Both the position numbers and the translations under genes were made by a program. A stretch of DNA of 64,000 bases from Streptomyces cellostaticus (GTDB lineage Bacteria; Actinomycetota; Actinomycetes; Streptomycetales; Streptomycetaceae): assembly GCF_001513965.1 (NCBI RefSeq), contig NZ_KQ948015.1:739373-803372 (forward strand), in the 5' to 3' direction. Of the stretch, positions 38,265-47,744 are shown in pieces (the stretch's first letter is position 1; each line of letters begins with the position of its first letter). Below the pieces are notes generated by a model, which saw only the letters and a program-made list of their open reading frames with translations, was not told the DNA's origin and did no database searches.

Positions 38265-39434
38265 CTACTCGCCGTGCTCCTGAGCCGTGGCCGGCTGGGC
38301 CAGGCCGGCCGTCCACTTCTCCTCGATGCGGCCGACCTTCCACACCACCAGGGCGACGGCCCAGGTGGCGAAGAACAGGCCAACGATGACGTAGCCGATG
38401 ATGTTGAGGTCGAGCCCCGCGATCCAGTCCCAGAACGCGCCGTGCAGGTCCGCCTTCTCGGCTACCAGACCGAGAAGTTCGACGGTGCCGATGATCAGGG
38501 CGACGGCGACGGACAGGCCGGTGATGGTGAGGTTGTAGTAGACCTTGCGGACCGGCTTGGAGAACGCCCAGCCGTAGGCGAAGTTCATGAACGAGCCGTC
38601 GATGGTGTCAAGCAGGGACATGCCGGCCGCGAACAGGATCGGCAGGCACAGGATGGCGTACCAGGGCAGGCCGGAGGCGGCGCCCGAGCCGGCGAGGACG
38701 AGGAGCGCGATCTCGGTGGCGGTGTCGAAGCCGAGACCGAAAAGCAGGCCCAGGGGGTACATCTGCCAGGGCTTGGTGATCGACTTCATCAGGCGGCCAA
38801 GGAGGCGGTTCATGAAGCCGCGGTTGTTGAGCTGCTCCTCCAGGGCCGCCTCGTCGAAGTGGCCGGTGCGCATCTGCCGGAACACCTTCCAGATGCCCAC
38901 CATGATCACCAGATTGATGATCGCGATGACGTAGAGGAAGGTGCCCGAGACGGTCGTACCGATCCAGCCGGTGATGCTGTGCAGCGTGGAGTTGTCGTTC
39001 TCGACCGGGCCTGCCAGCGCTTTGACTCCGAGAGACAGCAGGAAAGCGAGCGCGAAGACGATCGACGAGTGCCCCAGGGAGAACCAGAAGCCGACCGACA
39101 TCGGGCGCTGGCCCTCGTTCATCAGCTTGCGGGTCGTGTTGTCGATGGCAGCGATGTGGTCGGCGTCGAAGGCGTGCCGCATGCCCAGGGTGTACGCGGT
39201 GACTCCGATGCCTATGCCGAAGGTCTTCGTGCCGAGGCTGTAGTGCTCCGGGGCGACGATCGCCACGAGCGTGAACCAGCCGATGACATGCAGCGCCAGG
39301 ATGAACGCGGCCATTCCGCCGACGCTCACCCATTCCTTGCGGGTCATTGACGTGCGGATGCGGTGCCACGAGATGCCGCGGCCGGTGGCCGGAGCGGTCG
39401 GCCTGGCGGATGCGGAATCAGGAGCGGTGGTCAT
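38265..39434 (-). CDS. NiCoT-family nickel/cobalt transporter
   Basis: This 389-residue membrane permease (HoxN/NixA/NicT type) has about eight hydrophobic segments. The signature RHAFDADHIAAIDNTTRKLM (His-x4-Asp-His) in helix II is the metal selectivity motif; LGFDTATEIALL and GMSLLDTIDGSFMNFAYGWA are further family motifs. It lies between cobIJ and cobK in a B12 gene set, so cobalt supply is a likely role. A Nur-like site upstream raises nickel as another. It is on the cobK strand, 109 bases downstream of it. Confidence 0.92.
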   Translation of the reverse strand: MTTAPDSASARPTAPATGRGISWHRIRTSMTRKEWVSVGGMAAFILALHVIGWFTLVAIVAPEHYSLGTKTFGIGIGVTAYTLGMRHAFDADHIAAIDNTTRKLMNEGQRPMSVGFWFSLGHSSIVFALAFLLSLGVKALAGPVENDNSTLHSITGWIGTTVSGTFLYVIAIINLVIMVGIWKVFRQMRTGHFDEAALEEQLNNRGFMNRLLGRLMKSITKPWQMYPLGLLFGLGFDTATEIALLVLAGSGAASGLPWYAILCLPILFAAGMSLLDTIDGSFMNFAYGWAFSKPVRKVYYNLTITGLSVAVALIIGTVELLGLVAEKADLHGAFWDWIAGLDLNIIGYVIVGLFFATWAVALVVWKVGRIEEKWTAGLAQPATAQEHGE

Positions 39435-39491
39435 GGAGCGTGACCCTTACTTCTCGGCGAGCGGCTGTTTTCAGCCGCGCCTTCCAGGTTT

Positions 39492-39508
39492 CTGCGACTT
39501 GGTTGCAG
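39492..39508 (-). promoter_or_regulatory. Nur-like site upstream of the NiCoT gene
   Basis: CTGC-N9-GCAG (CTGCGACTTGGTTGCAG) has the Nur spacing and symmetry, but C/G replaces T/A at the outer positions. It lies 58 bases before the transporter start. Weak on its own; its position makes it worth noting. Confidence 0.35.
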
Positions 39509-39543
39509 CTACAAGACAGCCGCAGCAAAGTCGGCGCCAGGTT

Positions 39544-40308
39544 TCAGTCAATGGCCGGAAAAACTCCCTGCTCAAGGTGCTCGCGGACCCACTGCGCCGC
39601 CTTCTCGGGATCCGGGAAGACGGTCACTCCCTCGGGAACGGGTGGTCTGCGGACCACGACGACAGGCAACCTCGCCTCGCGGGCAGCCGTCAGTTTCGGC
39701 GCCGTGGCCGCCCCGCCGCTGTCCTTCGTGACCACGACGTCGATGCGGTGGCGCCGCAGCAGCTCTCGCTCCCCGTCGAGGGGGAAGGGGCCACGGTCGA
39801 GCAGTACCTCCATGCGGGCCGGATGGGGTGGCTCGGGTGCATCGACGGATCGTACGAGAAACCACAGGTCGTCAAGGTCCGCGAAGGCGGCCAGGCCCAT
39901 GCGCCCGGTGGTGAGGAAGATACGACGGCCGAGTGCGGGCAGCGCCCGTGCCGCTTCCTCCAGTGAACCCACTTCGTGCCACCGGTCGCCCTCGGCGGGG
40001 ACCCAGCCGGGCCGGCGCAGGGCGAGCAGGGGAACATGGGTTGCGGCAGCGGCCTGTGCCGCGTTGAAGCTGATCTTCCCGGCGAAGGGATGGGTGGCGT
40101 CGACGATCACGTCGACCGTCTGCTCGCTCAGCCACGCCGCCAGCCCTTCGGCCCCGCCGAAGCCGCCGACGCGGGTCTCGCCCGGGGGCAGCCTGGGGCT
40201 GGCGACGCGTCCGGCAAGGGAGTTGGTCAGCTTCAGCCCCGGAGTGCCGTGGAGGAGTTCGGCAAGGCGGCGGGCTTCCGTGGTTCCGCCGAGGATCAGT
40301 ACGTGCAT
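39544..40308 (-). CDS. cobK: Precorrin-6A reductase
   Basis: This 254-residue NADPH-dependent enzyme reduces precorrin-6A to 6B. Family motifs: N-terminal MHVLILGGTTEARRLAELL, DVIVDATHPFAGKISFNA and VTKDSGGAATAPKLTAARE. ATG 40308 is at the family's usual first residue; the same frame is open far upstream but that part is shadow. It is divergent from cbiD (19 bases apart), so the two promoters overlap. Confidence 0.92.
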   Translation of the reverse strand: MHVLILGGTTEARRLAELLHGTPGLKLTNSLAGRVASPRLPPGETRVGGFGGAEGLAAWLSEQTVDVIVDATHPFAGKISFNAAQAAAATHVPLLALRRPGWVPAEGDRWHEVGSLEEAARALPALGRRIFLTTGRMGLAAFADLDDLWFLVRSVDAPEPPHPARMEVLLDRGPFPLDGERELLRRHRIDVVVTKDSGGAATAPKLTAAREARLPVVVVRRPPVPEGVTVFPDPEKAAQWVREHLEQGVFPAID

Positions 40309-40326
40309 GAGGGTGTGGGTCCGTTC

Positions 40327-41493
40327 ATGAGTGGCAGTGAGGGTCGAGACGTGGTGCAGGCGGGCGGGGCGCATGGTTCCGGTCAGGTGAAGGGCGGTCG
40401 CCGCGCCCAGCTGGAGCACACGGGGCTGCGGCACGGCTGGACCACGGGGGCCTGCGCGACGGCGGCCACCACGGCCGCGTACACCGCCCTGCTGACCGGT
40501 GAGTTTCCCGACCCGGTGACGATCACGCTGCCCAAGGGGCAGACGCCGTCCTTCGCGCTGGCCGCGGAGGAGTTGACCGAAGGGGCCGCGATGGCGGGGA
40601 TCGTGAAGGACGCGGGGGACGATCCCGACGTCACGCACGGCGCTCTGGTCCGGGCGACGGTCCGGCGGCTGCCCGCAGGCAGTGGCGTCGTCTTCAGGGC
40701 CGGACCCGGCGTGGGGACGATCACCAGGCCCGGCCTTCCATTGCCCGTCGGTGAAGCGGCCGTCAACCCCGTTCCCCGTCGCATGATGAGCGAGCACGTC
40801 GCCGAAGTGGCCGCCCGGCACGGCGGCAGCGGCAACGTGGAGATCACCGTCTCCGTCGACCACGGCGAGGAGATAGCCCGCTCCACCTGGAACCCACGGC
40901 TCGGCATCCTCGGCGGCCTGTCCATCCTCGGCACCACGGGCATCGTCGTGCCGTACTCCTGCTCGGCCTGGATCGACTCCATCCGGCGGGGCGTGGACGT
41001 GGCCCGCGCGGCCGGACGGACCCATGTCGCCGGGTGCACCGGGTCGACGTCCGAGAAGACCGTCGTCGCCGAGTACGGCCTGCCCGAGGACGCCCTGCTC
41101 GACATGGGGGACTTCGCGGGCGCCGTGCTGAAGTACATCCGCCGGCACCCGGTGGACCGCCTCACGATCTGCGGTGGCTTCGCCAAACTCTCCAAGCTCG
41201 CCGCCGGCCATCTGGACCTGCACTCCGGCCGCTCCCAGGTCGACAAAGGCTTCCTCGCCGAACTGGCCAGGCGGGGCGGCGCGGACGAGACGCTGGCCGC
41301 CGTCGTGGCCGACGCGAACACAGGGCTCGCCGCGCTCCAGCTGTGCCAGGCCGCCGGGGTACCGCTCGGCGACCTGGTGGCGAGGACGGCCCGCGACGAG
41401 GCGCTGGCCGTGCTGCGCGGCGCGCCCGTCGCGGTGGACGTCATCTGCATCGACCGTGCAGGGACGGTCGTGGGCCGCAGTACGGTGGCATGA
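40327..41493 (+). CDS. cbiD: CbiD-type precorrin/cobalt-precorrin-5 C1-methyltransferase
   Basis: This 388-residue enzyme methylates C1 in the anaerobic B12 branch (cobalt-precorrin-5B). Typical segments: LRHGWTTGACATAATTAAYT, VSVDHGEEIARSTWNPRLGI, ILGTTGIVVPYSCSAWIDSI and CGGFAKLSKLAAGHLDLHS. ATG 40327 gives a normal length; a GTG at 40387 is a possible later start. Its partners here (cobG, cobN) are of the aerobic route; no cobF is seen. Confidence 0.9.
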   Translation: MSGSEGRDVVQAGGAHGSGQVKGGRRAQLEHTGLRHGWTTGACATAATTAAYTALLTGEFPDPVTITLPKGQTPSFALAAEELTEGAAMAGIVKDAGDDPDVTHGALVRATVRRLPAGSGVVFRAGPGVGTITRPGLPLPVGEAAVNPVPRRMMSEHVAEVAARHGGSGNVEITVSVDHGEEIARSTWNPRLGILGGLSILGTTGIVVPYSCSAWIDSIRRGVDVARAAGRTHVAGCTGSTSEKTVVAEYGLPEDALLDMGDFAGAVLKYIRRHPVDRLTICGGFAKLSKLAAGHLDLHSGRSQVDKGFLAELARRGGADETLAAVVADANTGLAALQLCQAAGVPLGDLVARTARDEALAVLRGAPVAVDVICIDRAGTVVGRSTVA

Positions 41494-41524
41494 TTCACCC
41501 GCGCCGAGGCACCGGGCCCGCCGG

Positions 41525-41844
41525 TCACTCGTAGGCCGGCCCCACCCTGATGCGGTTCCCGTCGGGGTCGCGGAGTCTAGCTCGCGCCCCCACGGCGCCT
41601 CCTCGACACGGACCCCGAACTCGGCGGCCACGGCGTCCATATCGGCGACCCTCAGGTACACCAAGGTGTCCGGCCGTGCGTCGCCCTCGTGCTCCGAGTG
41701 GAAGACGCGTATCCGGCCCCGGGCGACCTCGGTGAAAACGGGGAGTCCCGGTTCGAACCGGTGCTCCCACTGCTGAGTGAAGCCCAGACGTGCGTACCAC
41801 CTGACAGTTTCGGCGGCGTCGCTCACCCGCAGGACGGGGATCAC
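41525..41844 (-). pseudogene. VOC/glyoxalase-family protein, frameshifted near the end
   Basis: The first ~90 residues read as one vicinal-oxygen-chelate module (IPVLRVSDAAETVRWYARLG, PDTLVYLRVADMDAVAAEFG). The expected last part, LRDPDGNRIRVGPAYE, is in the next frame. One base is missing near 41,578, where an out-of-place CTAG occurs. Without the shift the protein would be ~105 residues. It lies directly downstream of cobM on the same strand. Function unknown; many such proteins are resistance or isomerase enzymes. Confidence 0.7.
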
Positions 41845-41848
41845 CTCC

Positions 41849-42598
41849 TCAGCAGTTATGACGCTCCCGCTCCGGCGAGTACAGGTGGCTGTCGCGGAAC
41901 TGTTCCGCTCCGAGCGTCCGCCCCACCATGATGACCGCGGTACGCAGCACGTCGGCCTCCTTCACCTTCTGGGCGATCTCGTCCAGCGTGCCCCGGATGA
42001 TCAGCTCGTCCGGGCGGGAGGCGTAGGCCACGACCGCGGCGGGGCAGTCGGCACCGTAGTGCGGGAGGAGTTCCTCCACCACGCGGTCCACGTACTTGGC
42101 GGCCAGGTGCAGCACGATCAGCGCGCCGCTGCGGCCCAGCGTGGCCAGGTCCTCGCCTTCCGGCATGGCGGTGGCGCGGTTGGCAACACGGGTGAGGATG
42201 ACGGTCTGGCCGACGGTGGGCACGGTCAGCTCCCGCTTGAGGGAGGCGGCCGCGGCGGCGAAGGCGGGAACGCCGGGGACGACCTCGTAGGGGATCCCGG
42301 CCGCGTCGAGCCGTCGCATCTGCTCGGCGACCGCGCTGAACACGGACGGGTCGCCCGAGTGCAGCCGGGCCACGTCGTGCCCCTCCTGGTGGGCGCGGAG
42401 CAACTCGGCGGTGATCTCGTCCAAATCGAGCTGGGCGGTGTCCACCAGGCGTGCGTCCGGCGGGCACTCGGCCAGCAGTTCGCGCGGGACGAGGCTGCCC
42501 GCGTACAGGCAGACCTGGCAGGCGGCGAGCGTCCGGGCGCCGCGCACCGTGATCAGGTCGGCGGCGCCGGGGCCGGCGCCGATGAAGTACACGGTCAT
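41849..42598 (-). CDS. cobM: Precorrin-4 C11-methyltransferase
   Basis: This 249-residue SAM-dependent methylase (CobM/CbiF) has the family start MTVYFIGAGPGAADLITVRG, then VARLHSGDPSVFSAVAEQMR, YEVVPGVPAFAAAAASLKRE and LTVPTVGQTVILTRVANRAT. ATG 42598 overlaps the cobL stop by 4 bases (ATGA), so the two are coupled. Length is normal. Confidence 0.94.
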   Translation of the reverse strand: MTVYFIGAGPGAADLITVRGARTLAACQVCLYAGSLVPRELLAECPPDARLVDTAQLDLDEITAELLRAHQEGHDVARLHSGDPSVFSAVAEQMRRLDAAGIPYEVVPGVPAFAAAAASLKRELTVPTVGQTVILTRVANRATAMPEGEDLATLGRSGALIVLHLAAKYVDRVVEELLPHYGADCPAAVVAYASRPDELIIRGTLDEIAQKVKEADVLRTAVIMVGRTLGAEQFRDSHLYSPERERHNC

Positions 42599-43857
42599 CT
42601 GTCTGCTCCTGGAGGGGGGTTGGGGGTCTTCTGAACAGACCACTGGGTGACCGGCATGGCCTGCCGCCAGCCGGTGAAGCCGCCCACGGGCACGGCGTAC
42701 GCCACCGCGAGCCGCACCAGCTCACCACCGTGGCGGCGGTGGGCGTCGGCGAGCAGCGCCTCGGACTCCAGCGTGACCGTGTTGGCGACGAGCCGCCCGC
42801 CGGGTGACAGGGCCGCCCAGCAGGCGTCGAGGAGACCGCGGGCCGTAAGTCCCCCGCCGACGAACACGGCGTGAGGCGCGGGGAGTTCGGCCAGCGCGCC
42901 CGGAGCGTCACCGGTGACCACCCGAAGTCCCGGCACGCCGAGTCGCTCTGCGTTACGGAGGATACGTTCGGCACGTACCTGGTCGCGTTCGACGGTGACG
43001 GCCCGGCACGACGGGTGGGTGCGCATCCACTCGATGGCGATCGAACCCGACCCGCCACCGACGTCCCACAGGAGTTCGCCCGGGGCGGGGGCCAGCGCAC
43101 CGAGCGTGGCGGCCCGGATGTGCCTCTTGGTGAGCTGCCCGTCGTGCTCGTACGCCTCGTCCGGCAGCCCCGGCACCGCACCGAGTCGCAGGGCGTCCGG
43201 TGCCCGGCGGCATTCGACGGCCACGATGTTGAGCGGATCGCCGGACTGCTGGGTCCGCGCCCAGTCGTCGGCAGTGGTCTCGGCGGTCACACGCTCCCGG
43301 TCGCCACCGAGTTGTTCCAGGACACGCATCCTGCTCGGTCCGAAGCCGCGGTCGATGAGCAGCGCGGCGACGTCTTCGGGAGTGCGGGCGTCGGCGCTCA
43401 GGACGAGGAGTCGCCGGCCGTCGTGCAGGGCGGCGGCGAGGCGGGCGGTGGGGCGGCCCACCAGGGTGACGACCTCGACGTCCTCCAGCGGCCAGCCCAG
43501 CCGGGCGGAGGCATAGGACACGGACGACGGGTGAGGAAGGACGCGCAGTGCGTCGACCTCTTCGGCGAGCGTGCGTCCGATGCCGTAGAACATCGGGTCA
43601 CCGCTAGCCAGGACGGCGATACGGCGGCCTGCGTGAGCGGCGAGCAGGCGGGAGACGGCGGGGCGCAGGGGTGAGGGCCAGGCGACGCGCTCGCCGGCGC
43701 ACTCGGTGGGCAGCAGGTCCAGCTGGCGCGGACCCCCGATGAGAACGTCGGCACGGCGCAGTTCCGCTCGGGAGGGTTCGGCCAGACCCGACCAGCCGTC
43801 GGCTCCTGTCCCGACGACCGTGACGACGGAGGGCGGGCCTTGTCGGGCGGGGGTCAC
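42595..43857 (-). CDS. cobL: Precorrin-6Y C5,15-methyltransferase (decarboxylating)
   Basis: This 420-residue CbiE-CbiT fusion methylates C5 and C15 and decarboxylates the C12 acetate. The CbiE half (residues ~1-215) has ADVLIGGPRQLDLLP, VLASGDPMFYGIGRTLAEEV and VLPHPSSVSYASARLGWPLE. The CbiT half has the SAM site LLWDVGGGSGSIAIEWMRTH and a later GGGLTARGLLDACW. It is first of the cobL-cobM pair. A Nur box lies 95 bases upstream, shared with tsaD. Confidence 0.94.
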   Translation of the reverse strand: MTPARQGPPSVVTVVGTGADGWSGLAEPSRAELRRADVLIGGPRQLDLLPTECAGERVAWPSPLRPAVSRLLAAHAGRRIAVLASGDPMFYGIGRTLAEEVDALRVLPHPSSVSYASARLGWPLEDVEVVTLVGRPTARLAAALHDGRRLLVLSADARTPEDVAALLIDRGFGPSRMRVLEQLGGDRERVTAETTADDWARTQQSGDPLNIVAVECRRAPDALRLGAVPGLPDEAYEHDGQLTKRHIRAATLGALAPAPGELLWDVGGGSGSIAIEWMRTHPSCRAVTVERDQVRAERILRNAERLGVPGLRVVTGDAPGALAELPAPHAVFVGGGLTARGLLDACWAALSPGGRLVANTVTLESEALLADAHRRHGGELVRLAVAYAVPVGGFTGWRQAMPVTQWSVQKTPNPPPGADR

Positions 43858-43951
43858 TGCTGGCTACCTCGAAGTTCAGGGGTGCGACAGGGGCGCACTC
43901 TACTAAGCGATCACCCGTGCGACCGAGTCCGGGTTCACATCCGGTCGGATC

Positions 43952-43974
43952 TTATTGCACACTGTTCGCAATAA
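43952..43974. promoter_or_regulatory. Nur box between cobL and tsaD
   Basis: TTATTGC-N9-GCAATAA fits the Nur operator with 7-base arms. It is 26 bases upstream of the tsaD start and 94 bases upstream of cobL on the other strand. The short distance to tsaD makes that operon the more likely target. Confidence 0.75.
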
Positions 43975-44000
43975 CGTAGATATCGCAGGAAGGGGAGGGC

Positions 44001-45050
44001 ATGGGCTCTCCGATCGTGCTCGGGATCGAGTCGTCGTGTGACGAGACCGGTGCGGGGCTCGTCCGGGACGGGCGCCTGCTCGGGCACGCCGTGGCGTCGA
44101 GCATGGACGAGCACGCCCGCTTCGGCGGAGTGGTGCCCGAGATCGCTTCCCGCGCCCACCTGCATGCCCTGCGCCCGGTGGTGCGTCAGGCACTGGACCA
44201 GGCGGGGCTGCGGCTCTCCGACATCGGGGCGGTCGCTGTGACCACGGGCCCGGGGCTGTCCGGCGCCCTTCAAGTGGGCCTCGCGGGGGCGAAGGGCATC
44301 GCCTACGCGCTCGGCGTCCCGCTTCACGGCGTGCACCACCTGGCCGGTCATGTCGCCGCCGACACACTGGAGCACGGGCCGCTGCCCGACCCGTGCATGG
44401 TGCTGATCGTCTCCGGCGGCCACACCTCGCTGCTCCTCGTGCGCGACCTGGCCCGCGACCCAATCGCCCACCTAGGCGACACCCTCGACGACGCCGCCGG
44501 AGAGTGCTTCGACAAGGTCGCGCGGGTCTTCGGTCTGCCGTACCCCGGCGGTCCGGCCATCGACCGGGCCGCCCGAGAGGGCGACCCCGGCGCCGTTCCC
44601 TTCCCGCGCCCGCTTCCGGGGTCGTACGACTTCTCCTTCTCGGGGCTGAAGACGGCGGCGGCCCGCTGGGCCGAGTCCCACGCCGGCCGTGAGCTGCCCG
44701 TCCACGACGGGGCCGCGTCACTGCAGGAGGCGGTCGCCGACGTCCTGACCCGCAAGGCCGTGGCCGCCTGTGTGGAGCACGGGGTCGGCACGCTGGTCGT
44801 AGTCGGCGGGGTCGCCGCGAACTCCAGGGTGCGGTCACTGGCCGAGGAGCGCTGCCGGGCGGCCGGCATCACGCTGCGGGTGCCGCCGCTCAGCCTGTGC
44901 ACGGACAACGGCGCGATGATCGCCGCCGTCGGCGACCTCCTCGTACGGGCCGGGGCCGAGCCGGCCCCGCTGGACGTGTCGATCGACCCGTCGGCACCGC
45001 TGGAGTACGCGGCCCTGCATCCGGTCGTGGCCGGAGCGGTGGCGGCGTGA
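44001..45050 (+). CDS. tsaD: TsaD-type tRNA threonylcarbamoyltransferase
   Basis: This 349-residue ASKHA-fold enzyme (TsaD/Gcp/Kae1) transfers threonylcarbamoyl to A37 of tRNAs, normally with TsaB and TsaE. Motifs: [33 protein letters not shown], metal-site His pair in [47 protein letters not shown] and CTDNGAMIA with the metal Asp. Strong GGAAGGGGAGGG ribosome site. Its location beside a Nur box and a broken alaS, away from tsaB/tsaE, suggests a second, metal-regulated copy; the housekeeping gene is not visible here. Confidence 0.9.
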   Translation: MGSPIVLGIESSCDETGAGLVRDGRLLGHAVASSMDEHARFGGVVPEIASRAHLHALRPVVRQALDQAGLRLSDIGAVAVTTGPGLSGALQVGLAGAKGIAYALGVPLHGVHHLAGHVAADTLEHGPLPDPCMVLIVSGGHTSLLLVRDLARDPIAHLGDTLDDAAGECFDKVARVFGLPYPGGPAIDRAAREGDPGAVPFPRPLPGSYDFSFSGLKTAAARWAESHAGRELPVHDGAASLQEAVADVLTRKAVAACVEHGVGTLVVVGGVAANSRVRSLAEERCRAAGITLRVPPLSLCTDNGAMIAAVGDLLVRAGAEPAPLDVSIDPSAPLEYAALHPVVAGAVAA

Positions 45051-45616
45051 CGGACATCCGTGTCGTCCCGTACGACGCTCTCCTGCCTCACAGCGCGGCC
45101 CTGCGCTCCGTCTACGCCGACGCGTTCTGCGCGCCGCCCTGGAACGAGGACGAGGAAAGGGCGGACGCCTTCGTCGCACGGCTCGGCTCGGACGTACGGC
45201 GTCCGGGGTTCACCGCAGCGCTCGCCTTCGACGGGCCGGACGTCGTGGGTTTCGCGACCGCCTGGGCCACTCCCACCCCCTTCCCGGTCGACCGTTGCCA
45301 TCCGCAAGCGGCCGCCGGTCTGGGCCCGAGCCGCACCGAGGAGTGGCTGTGCGGTGCCCGTGAGATCGATGAACTCGCCGTCCGTTCCACCGTCCATGGC
45401 ACCGGAATCGCTGCCGGCCTCCTGCGAGCGGTGACCGAGGACGCGCCGGACGGCCGCGCCTGGCTGCTCACCTCCCTCAAGTCGACCCGGGCCATGGCCT
45501 TCTACCGTCGCCAGGGCTGGACCCAGGCCACCCACCCCTCCCCCGACGGGCAGGGCATCGCGGTGTTCCTCGGCCCCCGCCACCCCGCCCGAGCCCTGGC
45601 CGTCCAGCCTTTGTAG
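45047..45616 (+). CDS. GNAT-family acetyltransferase
   Basis: This 189-residue protein has a GNAT core: [20 protein letters not shown] is the strand-4/acetyl-CoA loop region and [12 protein letters not shown] the C-terminal motif. The substrate is unknown. It starts with GTG overlapping the tsaD stop (GTGA) and is followed after 15 bases by alaS, so it belongs to the operon. A RimI-like role next to TsaD is tempting (rimI and tsaD are often neighbours), but this protein is longer than RimI. Confidence 0.8.
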   Translation: MTDIRVVPYDALLPHSAALRSVYADAFCAPPWNEDEERADAFVARLGSDVRRPGFTAALAFDGPDVVGFATAWATPTPFPVDRCHPQAAAGLGPSRTEEWLCGAREIDELAVRSTVHGTGIAAGLLRAVTEDAPDGRAWLLTSLKSTRAMAFYRRQGWTQATHPSPDGQGIAVFLGPRHPARALAVQPL

Positions 45617-45631
45617 CCCCCGGAGAACACC

Positions 45632-47410
45632 GTGCGCACCGCCGAGATCCGCCGCCGTTTCCTCGGCTTCTTCGCCGAGCGCGGTCACACCGTCGTGCCC
45701 GGCGCCCCGCTGCCCACGCCCGACCCGACGTTGCTCTTCGTCAACGCGGGCATGGTCCCCTTCAAGCCGTACCTGACGGGCGAGGCACCGGCGCCGTGGC
45801 CGCGGGCGACGAGCGTGCAGAAGTGCGTGCGCACCCTGGACATCGAGGAGGTCGGCACCACCCGGCACGGCTCCTTCTTCCAGATGAACGGCAACTTCTC
45901 CCTCGGCGACTACTTCAAGGAGGAAGCCGTCGCCTTCGCCTGGGAGCTGTCCACCTCGCCGGTGGCGGAGGGCGGCTACGGTCTGGATCCGGACCGGATC
46001 TGGGTGACCGTGCACCACACCGACGACGAATCCCGTGCCCTGTGGCGGCGGCTCGCCGGACTGCCCGACGAGCGGATCGTGGCACGCGGCGACGAGGACA
46101 ACTTCTGATCCATGGGGGTGCCCGGTCCGTGCGGTCCCTACTCGGAGTTGTACTACGACCGCGGTCCGGCGCTCGGCCTCCCGGGCGGCCCGGCGGCCGA
46201 CCAGGACCGGTACATGGAGTTCTGGAATCTGGTCTTCATCCAGTACGAACGAGGCGAAGGTTCCGGCAAGTCCGGCTACCCCATTTTCGGCGAACTGCCC
46301 CGCCGCGACATCGACACCGGCATGGGCCTGGAACGCATGGCCACCCTGCTCCAGGGTGTCGACAACCTCTACGAGATCGACGAGACCCGCCCGATTCTCG
46401 ATCGGCCCGCCGCGCTGGCCGGTGTCCGTTACGGCATGGACACCGAGACCGACGTACGCCTGCGGGTGGTCGCGACCACGTCCGCACCGCGCTGATGCTG
46501 CTCGCCGACGACACCTCCCCTGGCAACGAGGGCCGCGGCTACGTCCTGCGCCGCATCCTGCGCCGTGCCGTGCGCGCGATGCGCCAACTCGGCTACCAGG
46601 AAACCGCGCTGCCCGAACTGCTGGCCGTGGCCCGCGACTGCCTGGCGCCCAGCTACTCAGAGGTCACCGACACCTACGACCGGATCATCGACCGGGCGGC
46701 CGGCGAGGAGGACGCCTTCCGCACGACCCTCCGCCAGGGAACGACCGTCCTGGACACGGCCGTCGCCGAGGTCGAGTCGGGCGGCGGTCGCCGGCTGCCC
46801 GGCGCGAAGGCGTTGTTCCTGCTGCACGACACGTACGGCTTCCCGATCGACCTCACACGGGAGATGGCAGCCGAACAGGGCGTGGAGGTCGACCGCGAGG
46901 GCTTCACCACCCTGATGCGCGAACAACGCGAACGCGCCCGAGCCGACGCCCGCGCCCGCAAGTCGGGCGGCACGACGGACACAGCCATCCTGCGACGAGT
47001 CTTGGACGAACACGGTCCGGCCGACTGGCGCGCGTGGGACACCCTGACCACCCAGTCCCGTGGTCTCACCGTGCTGACCGCCTCCGGCCCGTCCCCGGTA
47101 GCGGGCGAGGGAGACATCGTGACCGTGGTCCTGGACCGCAGCCCGTTCTACGCCGAGTCCGGTGGCCAGGACAGCGACGCCGGCCGCCTCTCCGGCCCGC
47201 CGATGGAGGCCGAGGTCCTGGACGTGCAGCGTCCGCTGCCCGGCCTCGTGGCCCACCAGGTGCGCGTCACGGCAGGTGAACTCGCTGTCGGTGACGAGGT
47301 CACGGCGGCCGTGGATCCCGAGTGGCGGCTCGGCGCGCGCCAGGCCCACTCCGGCACCCACATCCTGCACGCGGCCCTGCGCCAGGTTCTCGGCCCCGTC
47401 ACCGGCCGAG
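45632..47410 (+). pseudogene. alaS: Alanyl-tRNA synthetase paralogue, broken
   Basis: An AlaRS-like gene with three lesions. (1) TGA at 46106-46108 falls in DEDNF[stop]SMGVPGPCG where the family has Trp, in frame. (2) A lost base near 46,473 shifts [18 protein letters not shown]; the downstream frame is then open. (3) Homology ends at about 47,400 in the editing domain (HSGTHILHAALRQVLGP). The class-II core ([31 protein letters not shown]) and the tRNA-recognition part are recognisable. A normal AlaRS has ~890 residues; this would give ~590. GTG start with GGAG upstream. The true housekeeping alaS must be elsewhere. Confidence 0.85.
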
Positions 47411-47744
47411 CTGGACGAAGGGAGCGGGAGCCTTCACCAGCTCCGGTACGCGCGGGACAGATGCGTCGACGGCAGGCTCCTGAGCCGTATGCCTTGCGGC
47501 GGTCGCCTGCTCCTGCGGCGGGGCTTGGTCAGCTGTGACGCTTCGTCAAGGTGGTTCCTGCGGACTGGTTACCGCCAGCCCCTCATGGCTGGATGGTCCG
47601 GGCTCGGCAAGTCGGTCACATATCTGCCGGGTTGCCGTGGCAGCGGTCGTCTGTGTACGTCGGCGCCATCAGATGACACTCCAAGCAGGAGGCGCCGGCC
47701 GCGTGGTGAAGTCGCCGCCGGCGCCCCGATTGTCACTTGTTCTC
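47411..47744. other. Gap after alaS remnant
   Basis: No gene is supported. The stretch after the alaS break-off point contains open but non-typical frames; one includes GSGSLHQLRYARDR, which faintly recalls tyrosine-recombinase box II. No terminator hairpin was identified. Confidence 0.35.

Noticed and set aside
39544..41844. 766-codon minus-strand frame covering cobK, cbiD and the VOC gene
   Set aside because: It joins real cobK and VOC coding by a shadow of cbiD; the two real proteins start at their own ATGs.
46106..46108. TGA read as Trp or a recoded stop in alaS
   Set aside because: The same gene has an additional frameshift and a truncated end, so plain decay explains it; no recoding signal is visible.
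47411..47540. Possible tyrosine-recombinase remnant (HQLR in one frame)
   Set aside because: Only a few residues match, no other box is found and no attachment-site repeat is visible.
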